From the NCBI GenBank assembly GCA_963924555.1, contig OZ004582.1, positions 62,001 to 126,000 of the forward strand: a stretch of DNA of 64,000 nt, read 5' to 3'. Below, one piece after another: positions 23,353 to 36,220 of the stretch (position 1 is the first letter of the stretch; the number at the start of each line of letters is the position of its first letter). The notes beneath the pieces are model-generated. The model was not told the DNA's origin and ran no database searches. It saw nothing but the letters and a program-made list of their open reading frames with translations. The stretch is from Crambe crambe (Eukaryota > Porifera > Demospongiae > Poecilosclerida > Crambeidae). The translations under genes were made by a program, and so were the position numbers.

Positions 23353-26300
23353 AATGGGTAGAAAACAGTCAGGAGGGATAACCTGAGAAGCATGGGGGAT
23401 AACCTCTGAATAAAATCCCCCCAGGACATTTAACCTTGCCCCCATGAGCACTACAGATCCCCCAGGGGGTGTACATTTGCCCTTAGGGCCGATTTGGACC
23501 TCTAACCTCAACCTAACCTAACCTGAACCTAACCTGAAGAAACCTGAATGGGTGGAAAACAGTCAGGAGGGATAACCTGAGAAGCATGAGGGATAATTTC
23601 GTGGTAATCCAGATGAAATTGCCCCCAGGACAGCTAACCCTGCCCCCATGTGCCATAGAGATCCCCTAGGGGGTGTACATATGCCCTTAGGGCCGATTTG
23701 GACCTCTAACCTCAACCTAACCTCAACCTAACCTAACCTGAAGAAACCTGAAGAAACCTGAATGGGTGGAAAACAGTCAGGAGGGATAACCTGAGAAGCA
23801 TGAGGGATAATTTCGTGGTAATCCAGATGAAATTGCCCCCAGGACAGCTAACCCTGCCCCCATGTGCCATAGAGATCCCCTAGGGGGTGTACATATGCCC
23901 TTAGGGCCGATTTGGACCTCGAACCTCAACCTAACCTCAACCTAACCTAACCTGAAGAAACCTGAAGAAACCTGAAGAAACCTGAATGGGTGGAAAACAG
24001 TCAGGAGGGATAACCTGAGAAGCATGAGGGATAATTTCGTGGTAATCCAGATGAAATTGCCCCCAGGACAGCTAACCCTGCCCCCATGTGCCATGGAGAT
24101 CCCCTAGGGGGTGTACATATGCCCTTCGGGCCGATTTGGACCTCTAACCTCAACCTAACCTCAACCTAACCTAACCTGAAGAAACCTGAAGAAACCTGAA
24201 TGGGTGGAAAACAGTCAGGAGGGATAACCTGAGAAGCATGAGGGATAATTTCGTGGTAATCCAGATGAAATTGCCCCCAGGACAGCTAACCCTGCCCCCA
24301 TGTGCCATAGAGATCCCCTAGGGGGTGTACATATGCCCTTAGGGCCGATTTGGACCTCTAACCTCAACCTAACCTCAACCTAACCTAACCTGAAGAAACC
24401 TGAAGAAACCTGAATGGGTGGAAAACAGTCAGGAGGGATAACCTGAGAAGCATGAGGGATAATTTCGTGGTAATCCAGATGAAATTGCCCCCAGGACAGC
24501 TAACCCTGCCCCCATGTGCCATAGAGATCCCCTAGGGGGTGTACATATGCCCTTAGGGCCGATTTGGACCTCTAACCTCAACCTAACCTCAACCTAACCT
24601 AACCTGAAGAAACCTGAAGAAACCTGAATGGGTGGAAAACAGTCAGGAGGGATAACCTGAGAAGCATGAGGGATAATTTCGTGGTAATCCAGATGAAATT
24701 GCCCCCAGGACAGCTAACCCTGCCCCCATGTGCCATAGAGATCCCCTAGGGGGTGTACATATGCCCTTAGGGCCGATTTGGACCTCTAACCTCAACCTAA
24801 CCTCAACCTAACCTAACCTGAAGAAACCTGAAGAAACCTGAAGAAACCTGAATGGGTGGGAAACAGTCAGGAGGGATAACCTGAGAAGCATGAGGGATAA
24901 TTTCGTGGTAATCCAGATGAAATTGCCCCCAGGACAGCTAACCCTGCCCCCATGTGCCATAGAGATCCCCTAGGGGGGTACATATGCCCTTAGGGCCGAT
25001 TTGGACCTCTAACCTCAACCTAACCTCAACCTAACCTAACCTGAAGAAACCTGAAGAAACCTGAATGGGTGGAAAGCAGTCAGGAGGGATAACCTGAGAA
25101 GCATGAGGGATAATTTCGTGGTAATCCAGATGAAATTGCCCCCAGGACAGCTAACCCTGCCCCCATGTGCCATAGAGATCCCCTAGGGGGTGTACATATG
25201 CCCTTAGGGCCGATTTGGACCTCTAACCTCAACCTAACCTCAACCTAACCTAACCTGAAGAAACCTGAAGAAACCTGAAGAAACCTGAATGGGTGGAAAA
25301 CAGTCAGGAGGGATAACCCGAGAGGCATGGGGGATAACCTCGTGGTAGTCCGGATGAAAATGCCCCCAGGACAGCTAACCCTGCCCTCATGTACCATAGA
25401 GATCCCCTAGGGGGTGTACATATGCCCTTAGGGCCGATTTGGACCTCTAACCTCAACCTAACCTCAACCTAACCTAACCTGAAGAAACCTGAAGAAACCT
25501 GAAGAAACCTGAATGGGTGGAAAACAGTCAGGAGGGATAACCTGAGAAGCATGAGGGATAATTTCGTGGTAATCCAGATGAAATTGCCCCCAGGACAGCT
25601 AACCCTGCCCCCATGTGCCATAGAGATCCCCTAGGGGGTGTACATATGCCCTTAGGGCCGATTTGGACCTCTAACCTCAACCTAACCTCAACCTCACCTA
25701 ACCTGAAGAAACCTGAAGAAACCTGAATGGGTGGAAAACAGTCAGGAGGGATAACCTGAGAAGCATGAGGGATAATTTCGTGGTAATCCAGATGAAATTG
25801 CCCCCAGGACAGCTAACCCTGCCCCCATGTGCCATAGAGATCCCCTAGGGGGTGTACATATGCCCTTAGGGCCGATTTGGACCTCTAACCTCAACCTAAC
25901 CTCAACCTAACCTAACCTGAAGAAACCTGAAGAAACCTGAAGAAACCTGAATGGGTGGAAAACAGTCAGGAGGGATAACCTGAGAAGCATGAGGGATAAC
26001 CTCGTGGTAGTCCGGATGAAAATGCCCCCAGGACAGCTAACCCTGCCCTCATGTGCCATAGAGATCCCCTAGGGGGTGTACATATGCCCTTCAGGCCGAT
26101 TTGGACCTCTAACCTCAACCTAACCTCAACCTAACCTAACCTGAAGAAACCTGAAGAAACCTGAAGAAACCTGAATGGGTGGAAAACAGTCAGGAGGGAT
26201 AACCCGAGAGGCATGGGGGATAACCTCGTGGTAGTCCGGATGAAAATGCCCCCAGGACAGCTAACCCTGCCCTCATGTACCATAGAGATCCCCTAGGGGG

Positions 26301-26602
26301 TGTACATATGCCCTTAGGGCCGATTTGGACCTCTAACCTCAACCTAACCTCAACCTAACCTAACCTGAAGAAACCTGAAGAAACCTGAATGGGTGGAAAA
26401 CAGTCAGGAGGGATAACCTGAGAAGCATGAGGGATAATTTCGTGGTAATCCAGATGAAATTGCCCCCAGGACAGCTAACCCTGCCCCCATGTGCCATAGA
26501 GATCCCCTAGGGGGTGTACATATGCCCTTCGGGCCGATTTGGACCTCTAACCTCAACCTAACCTAACCTGAACCTAACCTGAAGAAACCTGAAGAAATCT
26601 GA
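23353..26602. repeat. I array: 214/224-bp satellite, about 16 monomers (X unit 4)
   Basis: Longest I array in the window. One monomer has a 1-bp deletion in the palindrome region near 24975 and another has a substitution at about 23920. Confidence 0.9.
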
Positions 26603-26633
26603 GGGCTTATCTCCTTAACCTGTAGGTTGAGGT

Positions 26634-27084
26634 CTTAACCCAGGGGCACCTAATTTAGCCATGTAGGTTTATAACCTCAACCTGTATTAACCCGGGGGCA
26701 CCTAATTTAGCCATGTAGGTTTATAACCTCAACCTGTATTAACCCGGGGGCACCTAATTTAGCCATGTAGGTTTATAACCTCAACCTGTATTAACCCGGG
26801 GGCACCTAATTTAGCCATGTAGGTTTATAACCTCAACCTGTATTAACCCGGGGGCACCTAATTTAGCCATGTAGGTTTATAACCTCAACCTGTATTAACC
26901 CGGGGGCACCTAATTTAGCCATGTAGGTTTATAACCTCAACCTGTATTAACCCGGGGGCACCTAATTTAGCCATGTAGGTTTATAACCTCAACCTGTATT
27001 AACCCGGGGGCACCTAATTTAGCCATGTAGGTTTATAACCTCAATCTGTATTAACCCGGGGCACCTAATTTAGCCATGTAGGTT
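26634..27084. repeat. A satellite, 52 bp x 9 (X unit 4)
   Basis: One monomer more than units 2 and 3. Confidence 0.9.
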
Positions 27085-27093
27085 ATATACTTT

Positions 27094-27352
27094 GAAATCT
27101 AGCCCTTCCGAGTTGCATCTTGCCCTGATCATCCCTTCCAAGTTGCATCTGGCCCTAGTCATCCCTTCCGAGTTGCATCTAGCCCTAGTCATCCCTTCCG
27201 AGTTGCATCTAGCCCTAGTCATCCCTTCTGAGTTGCATTTAGCCCTAGACATCCCTTCCAAGTTGCATCTAGCCCTAGACATCCCTTCCAAGTTGAATCT
27301 AGCTCTAGTCATCCCTTCCGAGTTGCATCTAGCCCTAGTCATCCCTTCTATG
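27094..27352. repeat. B satellite, 30 bp (X unit 4)
   Basis: Same length, with a few substitutions (for example catccc for catctc in the fourth monomer), shared with units 6 and 9. Confidence 0.88.
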
Positions 27353-28893
27353 AAACCATGAAGGATATTCACTGAGACGTGCAAGCCAGGAGGGAAAGGT
27401 AAGGTCATAGCTAGGAGGGATGATATATCTGGTCACCAATTGTCCTCTCAGAATCCATGGGGGCCACCAATTGTCCTCCTAGAAGTATCTGAAATTTCAA
27501 AGTCCCAGAATATCCAGGAAGGATCGAATACGAAACCATGAAGGATATTCACTGAGATGTGCAAGCCAGGAGGGAAAGGTAAGGTCATAGCTAGGAGGGA
27601 TGATATATCTGGCCCATGGGGGGGCACCAATTCCTCCCAGAATCCATGGGGGTCACCAATTGTCCTCTCAGGATCCATGGGGGCCACCAATTGTCCTCCA
27701 AGAATCCATGGGGGCCACCAATTGTCCTCCAAGAAGGAGCTGAAATTTCAAAGTCCCAGAATATCCAGGAAGGATCGAATACGAAACCATGAAGGATATT
27801 CACTGAGATATGCAAGCCAGGAGGGAAAGGTAAGGTCATAGCTAGGAGGGATGATATATCTGGTCACCAATTGTCCTCTCAGAATCCATGGGGGCCACCA
27901 ATTGTCCTCCTAGAAGTATCTGAAATTTCAAAGTCCCAGAATATCCAGGAAGGATCGAATACGAAACCATGAAGGATATTCACTGAGACGTGCAAGCCAG
28001 GAGGGAAAGGTAAGGTCATAGCTAGGAGGGATGATATATCTGGCCCATGGGGGATCACCAATTGTCCTCCCAGAATCCATGGGGGTCACCAATTGTCCTC
28101 TCAGGATCCATGGGGGCCACCAATTGTCCTCCAAGAATCCATGGGGGCCATCAATTGTCCTCCAAGAAGGAGCTGAAATTTCAAAGTCCCAGAATATCCA
28201 GGAAGGATCGAATATGAAACCATGAAGGATATTCACTGAGATGTGCAAGCCAGGAGGGAAAGGTAAGGTCATAGCTAGGAGGGATGATGGGGGTCACCAA
28301 TTGTCCTCTCAGGATCCATGGGGGCCACCAATTGTCCTCCAAGAATCCATGGGGGCCACCAATTGTCCTCCAAGAAGGAGCTGAAATTTCAAAGTCCCAG
28401 AATATCCAGGAAGGATCGAATACGAAACCATGAAGGATATTCACTGAGATGTGCAAGCCAGGAGGGAAAGGTAAGGTCATAGCTAGGAGGGATGATATAT
28501 CTGGCCCATGGGGGTCACCAATTGTCCTCCCAGAATCCATGGGGGTCACCAATTGTCCTCTCAGGATCCATGGGGGCCACCAATTGTCCTCCAAGAATCC
28601 ATGGGGGCCACCAATTGTCCTCCAAGAAGGAGCTGAAGTTTCAAAGTCCCAGAATATCCAGGAAGGATCGAATACGAAACCATGAAGGATATCCACTGAG
28701 ATGTGCAAGGTAAGGTCATAGCTAGGAGGGATGATATATCTGGCCCATGGGGGTCACCAATTGTCCTCTCAGAATCCATGGGGGCCACCAATTGTCCTCC
28801 TAGAAGTATCTGAAATTTCAAGGTCCCAGAATATCCAGGAAGGATCGATCCATGAAGGATATTCACCGAGACGTGCAAGCCGGGAGGGAAAGA
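27353..28893. repeat. C region: nested 31-bp repeats (X unit 4)
   Basis: Shorter by about one composite repeat than unit 2, with small indels near 27625. Confidence 0.85.
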
Positions 28894-29177
28894 TAAAAAA
28901 GAGACGACTCTATTCCGAAGAAGAATACTCAATCCTAAAGAGATATTTCGACTAATCAATCATTCTCACAAAAAACAGTTCTAATGTAATCAATCATTCT
29001 CACAATTTCTTTATATTTCAAATCAAGTCTCACAATTCAATTATAAAAAAATTTTCCTCTCGATTAGGACTAGAAATTTAGATACTTTTGGCTGGACATC
29101 CCTCCTAGCTATACACTTGCTGGTGGTTGAGGGGTGGAGTTTGATGTGCTTTGGGAAGGCGTGGCCACAACTTCTTG
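28894..29177. pseudogene. D1: recombinase 3' fragment with inverted core (X unit 4)
   Basis: Same structure and breakpoints as in unit 2, with small differences in the A run near 29047. Confidence 0.75.
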
Positions 29178-30398
29178 TGCATTACCATGACTTGAGGGAC
29201 TTTTGTAATCTCTATCAGGCCTTTAGGGACTTTGCATGGACTTGAGGGACTTAAGTGTACTTGGTAATACTTCCAAATGTAGGAATAGACTTGAGGGACA
29301 TCTACTGTGCATTACCATGACTTGAGGGACTTCATAAATACTTAACTAACCTCATGGATACTTTACCTCAACCCCTGTTAACGAAACAAAACCTCATGGC
29401 TATTTTACCTCTGAAAACCTCAACCCAGGTTAACAAGACATAACCTCATGGCTATTTTACCTCTGGAAACCTCAACCCAGGTTAACGTTGGATAACCTCA
29501 TGGCTATTTTACCTCAACCCAGGTTAACAAGACATAACCTCATGGCTATTTTACCTCTGGAAACCTCAACCCAGGTTAACGTTGGATAACCTCATGGCTA
29601 TTTTACCTCTGGAAACCTCAACCCAGGTTAACAAGACATAACCTCATGGCTATTTTACCTCTGGAAACCTCAACCCAGGTTAACATTGGATAACCTCATG
29701 GCTATTTTACCTCTGGAAACCTCAACCCAGATTAACAAGACATAACCTCATGGCTATTTTACCTCTGGAAACTTCAACCCAGGTTAACAAGACATAACCT
29801 CATGGCTATTTTACCTCTGGAAACCTCAACCCAGATTAACAAGACATAACCTCATGGCTATTTTACCTCTGGAAACCTCAACCCAGGTTAACGTTGGATA
29901 ACCTCATGGCTATTTTACCTCTGGAAACCTCAACCCAGGTTAACAAGACATAACCTCATGGCTATTTTACCTCTGGAAACCTCAACCCAAGTTAACGATG
30001 GATAACTTCATGGCTATTTTACCTCTGGAAACCTCAACCCAGGTTAACAAGACATAACCTCATGGCTATTTTACCTCTGGATCCTCCAAGAAGGAGCTGA
30101 AATTTCAAAGTCCCAGAATATCCAGGAAGGATCGAATACGAAACCATGAAGGATATTCACTGAGATGTGCAAGCCAGGAGGGAAAGGTAAGGTCATAGCT
30201 AGGAGGGATGATATATCTGGCCCATGGGGGTCACCAATTGTCCTCCCAGAATCCATGGGGGTCACCAATTGTCCTCTCAGAATCCATGGGGGCCACCAAT
30301 TGTCCTCCTAGAAGTATCTGAAATTTCAAAGTCCCAGAATATCCAGGAAGGATCCATGAAGGATATTCACCGAGACGTGCAAGCCGGGAGGGAAAGAT

Positions 30399-30997
30399 AA
30401 GTGTATAGCTAGGAGGGATGTCCAGCAAAAAGTATCTAAATTTCTAGAGGAAAAATTTGAATTGTGAGACTTGATTAGAAATAGAAAGAAATTGTGAGAA
30501 TGATTGATTACATTAGTACTGTTTTTTGTGAGAATGATTGATTACATTTTAAATAAAAAGAACTGTTGGTTTGCTGTCACTTGCTCTGCTTTATCATGTT
30601 TTTGATCTTGTCCTGTGTCCTTCCCCTCAAACTGCATATCTCTCTGGTACTCTCTAAGGAAATCTGCACACTCAGAAAGTTTTGCCACTTTAGACCTCTC
30701 TCCGCCAATGTCGAAATATCTCTTTAGGATTGAGTATTCTTCTTCGGAATAGAGTCGTCTCTTTTTTGCTGGGGGTGGAGTTTGATGTGCTTTGGGAAGG
30801 CGTGGCCACAACTTCTTGTATCTGAATGGTACAACGTGAGTTGAACTAGTGTGTGTGCAGACTGTAAATGACTTACGTTTCGACAGTCTTTTCAGTGTTG
30901 CCGGCCTGTTGGTAGGTTGACTGGTGGACATCTACTGAGTGTGTCATATGGCTGGCTACGGCGTGCACTTCCCCTTCAGCCTGCGCTACGGATGCAT
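30399..30997 (-). pseudogene. D2: 3' fragment of YR recombinase (X unit 4, second subfamily)
   Basis: Here the SANT segment reads in frame through KKRRLYSEEE because the 2-bp deletion of units 1-3 is absent. A 9-bp in-frame deletion lies in the exon 6 part (near 30977), shared with units 5 and 8b. The late +1 frameshift is still present. Confidence 0.78.
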
Positions 30998-31857
30998 GGA
31001 CTTGAGGGACTTAAGTGTACTTCGTAATACTTCAAAGTGTAGGAATAGACTTGAGGGACATCTACTGTGCATTACCATGACTTGAGGGACTTCCGTAATC
31101 TCTATCTGGCCTTGAGGGACTTTGAATGTCTTTATCTATACTTGAGGGACTTAAGTGTACTTGGTAATACTTCAAAGTGTAGGAATAGACTTGAGGGACA
31201 TCTACTGTGCATTACCGTGACTTGAGGGACTTCATAAATACTTAACTAACCTCATGGATACTTTACCTCAACCCCTGTTAACGAAACAAAACCTCATGGC
31301 TATTTTACCTCTGGAAACCTCAACCCAGGTTAACGTTGGAAAACCTCATGGCTATTTTACCTCTGGAAACCTCAACCCAGGTTAACAAGACATAACCTCA
31401 TGGCTATTTTACCTCTGGAAACCTCAACCCAGGTTAACAGGACATAACCTCATGGCTATTTTACCTCTGGAAACCTCAACCCAGGTTAACAAGACATAAC
31501 CTCATGGCTATTTTACCTCTGGAAACCTCAACCCAGGTTAACAGGACATAACCTCATGGCTATTTTACCTCTGGAAACCTCAACCCAGGTTAACAATACA
31601 TAACCTCATGGCTATTTTACCTCTGGAAACCTCAACCCAGGTTAAAGAAACCTAACCTCATGGATATTTTACCCCTAAATCGAGATAAGATTTATCCATG
31701 AAGTTGAGGTTGACTTAAGGGTAAAATCCTCCAAGTATATGACCATAAGGGGAAAAAAGACTCAAATCTGCGAATTTGAGGGATAAAACACTCAAGTATA
31801 TGAATATAAGGGATCATATTATATATATGAGGGATGGTGAGGGATCCTTCTCCATGC

Positions 31858-31948
31858 CCCTAGCCCTAGCCCTAGCCCTAGCCCTAGCCCTAGCCCTAGC
31901 CCTAGCCCCTAGCCCTAGCCCTAGCCCTAGCCCTAGCCCATGCCCTAG
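31858..31948 (+). repeat. Telomere-like CCCTAG array between X unit 4 and Y
   Basis: Thirteen hexamers run from 31858 to 31936, with one extra C near 31906, then catg and a fourteenth hexamer at 31943-31948. The strand is C-rich, as at the left end of a chromosome. It differs from the usual metazoan CCCTAA telomere by one base. Confidence 0.85.
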
Positions 31949-32429
31949 GAAAAATTTAGACGGGGTTTCACACAGGAAGTACTACTGCGCATGCCCGACC
32001 GGATGGGGGTGTGTCCTTTCCGTGGCCGCGCGGCAGCCCCGGGCTACCGCAAAAATGAAATTTGTCTAATAACGGAAGGAAGTGGTACGGGGACGTCACG
32101 GAAGTGCGCTAATTTCGTATGGCAGTGAGCCCCACAGGCGGCTCCTTTTTTGTGGAATTGGGACCTTCTAAATTTTTGTGTCCTAAAGCTGTAGATGTGG
32201 TTTTTTCCTGCTAATTTCGTGGCTATCACCAGCCCACGCTTTCTACGCCATTTTTAAGTCAAAAAAAGCTATTTTTTCAGTAAATTTTGTTTTTTGGACA
32301 GGTTTTTCAGGGCATCGTGGCCATTTTTGTGTCCCTTTTGTCGTTACGTTAACTTGAATGGATCTTTGTGAAGAACTGAGAGACTCTAGGAATGTTTAGG
32401 CTGTGTATGCGCTCTTTTGGTTGTTATTT

Positions 32430-33045
32430 TGAGGAATTTTGTGTCCTTTATAATTCTCCCTCGATACTGCATTTTATGGCCTCTTGTAGCAGATGACTCT
32501 TTGTGGCCTTTTTGTGTCCCTTTCATTGTACCACTGTAGAGAAGCAATATTTATGATAAAATGAGACTGTTTGAAAATCTAGGCTGTGTGAGTGATTTTT
32601 TGCAAATGAACTTTTTGTGTCCCTTCCTGGATACTGCATTTTATGGCCTTTTGTAGCAGATGACTCTTTGTGGCCTTTTTGTGTCCCTTTTATTGTACCA
32701 CTGTAGATAAGCAATATTTATGATCAAATGAGACTCTAGACTGTGTGAGTGATTTTTTGCAGATGAACTTTTTGTGTCCCTTCCTGGATACTGCATTTTA
32801 TGGCCTTTTGTAGCAGATGACTCTTTGTGGCCTTTTTGTGTCCCTTTTATTGTACCACTGTAGATAAGCAATATTTATGATCAAATGAGACTCTTTGAAA
32901 GTCTAGGCTGTGTGAGTGATTTTTTGCAGATGAACTTTTTGTGTCCCTTCCTCGATACCACATTTTTAGGCTTTTGATGACTCTTTGTGGCCTTTGTATC
33001 ACTGTAGATAAGCAATTATTTATGATCAAATGAGACTCTTTGAAA
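32430..33045. repeat. Tandem ~160-bp repeats in family Y
   Basis: About four diverged copies, with ctttttgtgtccc at 32611, 32768 and 32935 (spacing 157 and 167). Each contains one or two GTGTCC motifs. No gene seen. Confidence 0.75.
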
Positions 33046-33479
33046 GCATTACCATGACTTGAGAGACTTCCGTAGTCTCTATCAGGCATTGAGCATGTCT
33101 TTATCTGGATTTGGGGGACTTACGTGTACTTGGATAGACTTGAGGGACATGGACTGTGCATTACCATGACTTGAGAGACTCTATCAGGCCTTGAGGGACT
33201 TTGTATGTCTTTATCTGGACTTGGGGGAATTACGTGTACTCAGTAATACTTCTAAATATCGGAATAGACTTGAGGTACATCTACTGTGCATTACCATGAG
33301 GGACTTCCGTAGTCTCTATCAGGCCTTGAGGGACTTTGCATGTCTTTATCTGGACTTGGGGGACTTACGTGTACTTGGTAATACCTCTAAATATCGGAAT
33401 AGACTTGAGGGACGTGGACTTTGCATTACCACATCCGTAGTCTCTATCAGGCCTTGAGGGACTTTGCATGTCTTTACAA

Positions 33480-34435
33480 TGGAGTATTATAATCAAGGAG
33501 TTCATTTCGAGAGGACCGTTGGCATAGTAGTAGTTCCTGTTCACAAGTAGTAGGAAGACACACTTTATATTGGAAATCTTGAGACAAATACCCAATACAA
33601 GATGTAAATTTGAAAAAAGGGGGGTTTTGTGTCCCAAATTTTCATATTCGTGAAATAGACTTGAAGTACATCTATTACACCGAAGATATACCACAAGGAG
33701 GATTATACTATTCATTGATGTAGTGCAGATATGTACAGAGGAAATGGGACGCTTGTGTCCAACTTGTGATGAATATAGAAATAATATTTTTTTCAATGAA
33801 ATAGAGTACTAGATAAAGCAATTGATAGTTAACAGAATGATGATACGTGAATAAATGTAGTGGACACTTGTGTCCTCCAATCCCTTATTGTTCGTCTTTA
33901 TCTATATGCAAACAAATAAATATGGTAAGAAAAATAGATCATAAGGAACAAGAAATAAAATAGAGACACCTTATAGGAACTTTAAAATAAATTTTATTGG
34001 AGTATATAATTGAGATGCTCATTTTGAGAGGACGATTGGCATAGTAGACCACACTTTGAGATATATTAGTTCCTGTGAACAAGTAATAGAAAGAATACCC
34101 TTCATAATGAAGTAGTATTTGAAAATTTAAGACCATTTCTTCCTTGAGAAAGAAGTACTCAAAGTTTAAGCTCGATAACTCTTAACTGGGGCACATTAGA
34201 GATGAAAGGACACAGAAAAGGGACAGAGATTTAAAAAGGACACCATGTAGATTGAAGGCCACAAAGGAGAGGTTGAAGGACACATCTTTATTATTTTTTC
34301 AAAAAGGGGTTACTAAATTCCTCGAAAATGAAGGACACAGTGACTTCCAAAATTGGACACAGAGGTTTTAAAGAGACACAATGTCAATCTCATGGACACA
34401 AAATGACCCTAAATGGACACAAAAAGGGACACTTT
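33480..34435. other. Right part of Y, no gene seen
   Basis: AT-rich sequence with two diverged copies, about 500 bp apart, of a segment containing ttggcatagtag and agttcctgt (33500 and 34015). The last 250 bp has about nine GGACAC motifs. A 143-codon minus-strand frame here has no recognisable features. Confidence 0.6.
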
Positions 34436-34453
34436 CTAGGGCCCTAGCCCTAG
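34436..34453 (+). repeat. CTAGGG followed by two CCCTAG hexamers, Y / X unit 5 junction
   Basis: CTAGGGCCCTAG (34436-34447) is a perfect 12-bp palindrome made of two head-to-head hexamers. A further CCCTAG lies at 34448-34453, then the truncated X unit begins. Confidence 0.75.
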
Positions 34454-35303
34454 GTTAACAAGACATAACCTCATGGCTATTTTACCTCTGGAAACCTCAA
34501 CCCAGGTTAACGTTGGATAACCTCATGGCTATTTTACCTCTGAAAACCTCAACCCAGGTTAACAAGACATAACCTCATGGCTATTTTACCTCTGGAAACC
34601 TCAACCCAGGTTAACGTTGGATAACCTCATGGCTATTTTACCTCAACCCAGGTTAACAAGACATAACCTCATGGCTATTTTACCTCTGGAAACCTCAACC
34701 CAGGTTAACGTTGGATAACCTCATGGCTATTTTACCTCAACCCAGGTTAACAAGACATAACCTCATGGCTATTTTACCTCTGGAAACCTCAACCCAGGTT
34801 AACGTTGGATAACCTCATGGCTATTTTACCTCTGGAAACCTCAACCCAGGTTAACAAGACATAACCTCATGGCTATTTTACCTTTGGAAACCTCAACCCA
34901 GGTTAACATTGGATAACCTCATGGCTATTTTACCTCTGGAAACCTCAACCCAGATTAACAAGACATAACCTCATGGCTATTTTACCTCTGGAAACTTCAA
35001 CCCAGGTTAACAAGACATAACCTCATGGATATTTTACCTCTGGAAACCTCAACCCAGATTAACAAGACATAACCTCATGGCTATTTTACCTCTGGAAACC
35101 TCAACCCAGGTTAACGTTGGATAACCTCATGGCTATTTTACCTCTGGAAACCTCAACCCAGGTTAACAAGACATAACCTCATGGCTATTTTACCTCTGGA
35201 AACCTCAACCCAAGTTAACGATGGATAACTTCATGGCTATTTTACCTCTGGAAACCTCAACCCAGGTTAACAAGACATAACCTCATGGCTATTTTACCTC
35301 TGG
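34454..35303. repeat. F satellite, 52 bp (X unit 5)
   Basis: Same alternating monomers. This array forms the truncated left end of unit 5, directly after the hexamers. Confidence 0.88.
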
Positions 35304-35621
35304 ATCCTCCAAGAAGGAGCTGAAATTTCAAAGTCCCAGAATATCCAGGAAGGATCGAATACGAAACCATGAAGGATATTCACTGAGATGTGCAAGCCAG
35401 GAGGGAAAGGTAAGGTCATAGCTAGGAGGGATGATATATCTGGCCCATGGGGGTCACCAATTGTCCTCCCAGAATCCATGGGGGTCACCAATTGTCCTCT
35501 CAGAATCCATGGGGGCCACCAATTGTCCTCCTAGAAGTATCTGAAATTTCAAAGTCCCAGAATATCCAGGAAGGATCCATGAAGGATATTCACCGAGACG
35601 TGCAAGCCGGGAGGGAAAGAT

Positions 35622-36220
35622 AAGTGTATAGCTAGGAGGGATGTCCAGCAAAAAGTATCTAAATTTCTAGAGGAAAAATTTGAATTGTGAGACTTGATTA
35701 GAAATAGAAAGAAATTGTGAGAATGATTGATTACATTAGTACTGTTTTTTGTGAGAATGATTGATTACATTTTAAATAAAAAGAACTGTTGGTTTGCTGT
35801 CACTTGCTCTGCTTTATCATGTTTTTGATCTTGTCCTGTGTCCTTCCCCTCAAACTGCATATCTCTCTGGTACTCTCTAAGGAAATCTGCACACTCAGAA
35901 AGTTTTGCCACTTTAGACCTCTCTCCGCCAATGTCGAAATATCTCTTTAGGATTGAGTATTCTTCTTCGGAATAGAGTCGTCTCTTTTTTGCTGGGAGTG
36001 GAGTTTGATGTGCTTTGGGAAGGCGTGGCCACAACTTCTTGTATCTGAATGGTACAACGTGAGTTGAACTAGTGTGTGTGCAGACTGTAAATGACTTACG
36101 TTTCGACAGTCTTTTCAGTGTTGCCGGCCTGTTGGTAGGTTGACTGGTGGACATCTACTGAGTGTGTCATATGGATGGCTACGGCGTGCACTTCCCCTTC
36201 AGCCTGCGCTACGGATGCAT
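35622..36220 (-). pseudogene. D2: 3' fragment of YR recombinase (X unit 5, second subfamily)
   Basis: Same subfamily as unit 4: SANT frame kept, 9-bp deletion present, late frameshift present. One proline codon in the linker is changed to leucine. Confidence 0.78.

Larger units (their letters stand above)
22768..31857 (+). mobile_element. Family X unit 4, complete non-autonomous copy
   Basis: H 22768-23352, I 23353-26602, A 26634-27084, B 27094-27352, C 27353-28893, D1 28894-29177, E 29178-29345, F 29346-30080, C' 30081-30398, D2 30399-30997, E' 30998-31247, F' 31248-31650, G 31651-31857. It ends in the long CCCTAG array rather than in a single hexamer. It has one extra A monomer and one extra I monomer relative to unit 2, with a 1-bp deletion in an I monomer near 24975. 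Its D2 copy belongs to the subfamily without the 2-bp frameshift. Confidence 0.8.
31943..34441. mobile_element. Family Y insert, non-coding, subterminal GTGTCC/GGACAC motifs
   Basis: A 2.5 kb stretch unlike X, lying between a CCCTAG array and two hexamers. The ends are CCCTAGGAAA on the left and TTTCTAGGG on the right, which form a short inverted terminal repeat of about nine bases. The left two thirds is rich in GTGTCC (many with the context TTTTTGTGTCCC). The last 250 bp is rich in GGACAC, the reverse complement, so the motif is inverted between the two ends. I find no convincing coding region. The GC-rich left end (31960-32120) has a GCGCATGC motif, TGACGTCA-like and CGGAAGT sites, and could be an old promoter. 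Diverged E-like repeats occupy 33040-33480. Confidence 0.55.

Noticed and set aside
31858..31948. Calling the CCCTAG array a true chromosome-end telomere
   Set aside because: It is internal and short, and the usual animal repeat is CCCTAA. Telomere-like is as far as the sequence allows.
31776..32069. Frame running through the CCCTAG array
   Set aside because: The hexamer array encodes Leu-Ala and Ser-Pro dipeptides by period alone, and the frame crosses an element boundary.
33365..33796. 143-codon minus-strand frame in family Y
   Set aside because: AT-rich, no motif, overlaps degenerate E repeats, no splice or start context. Probably chance.
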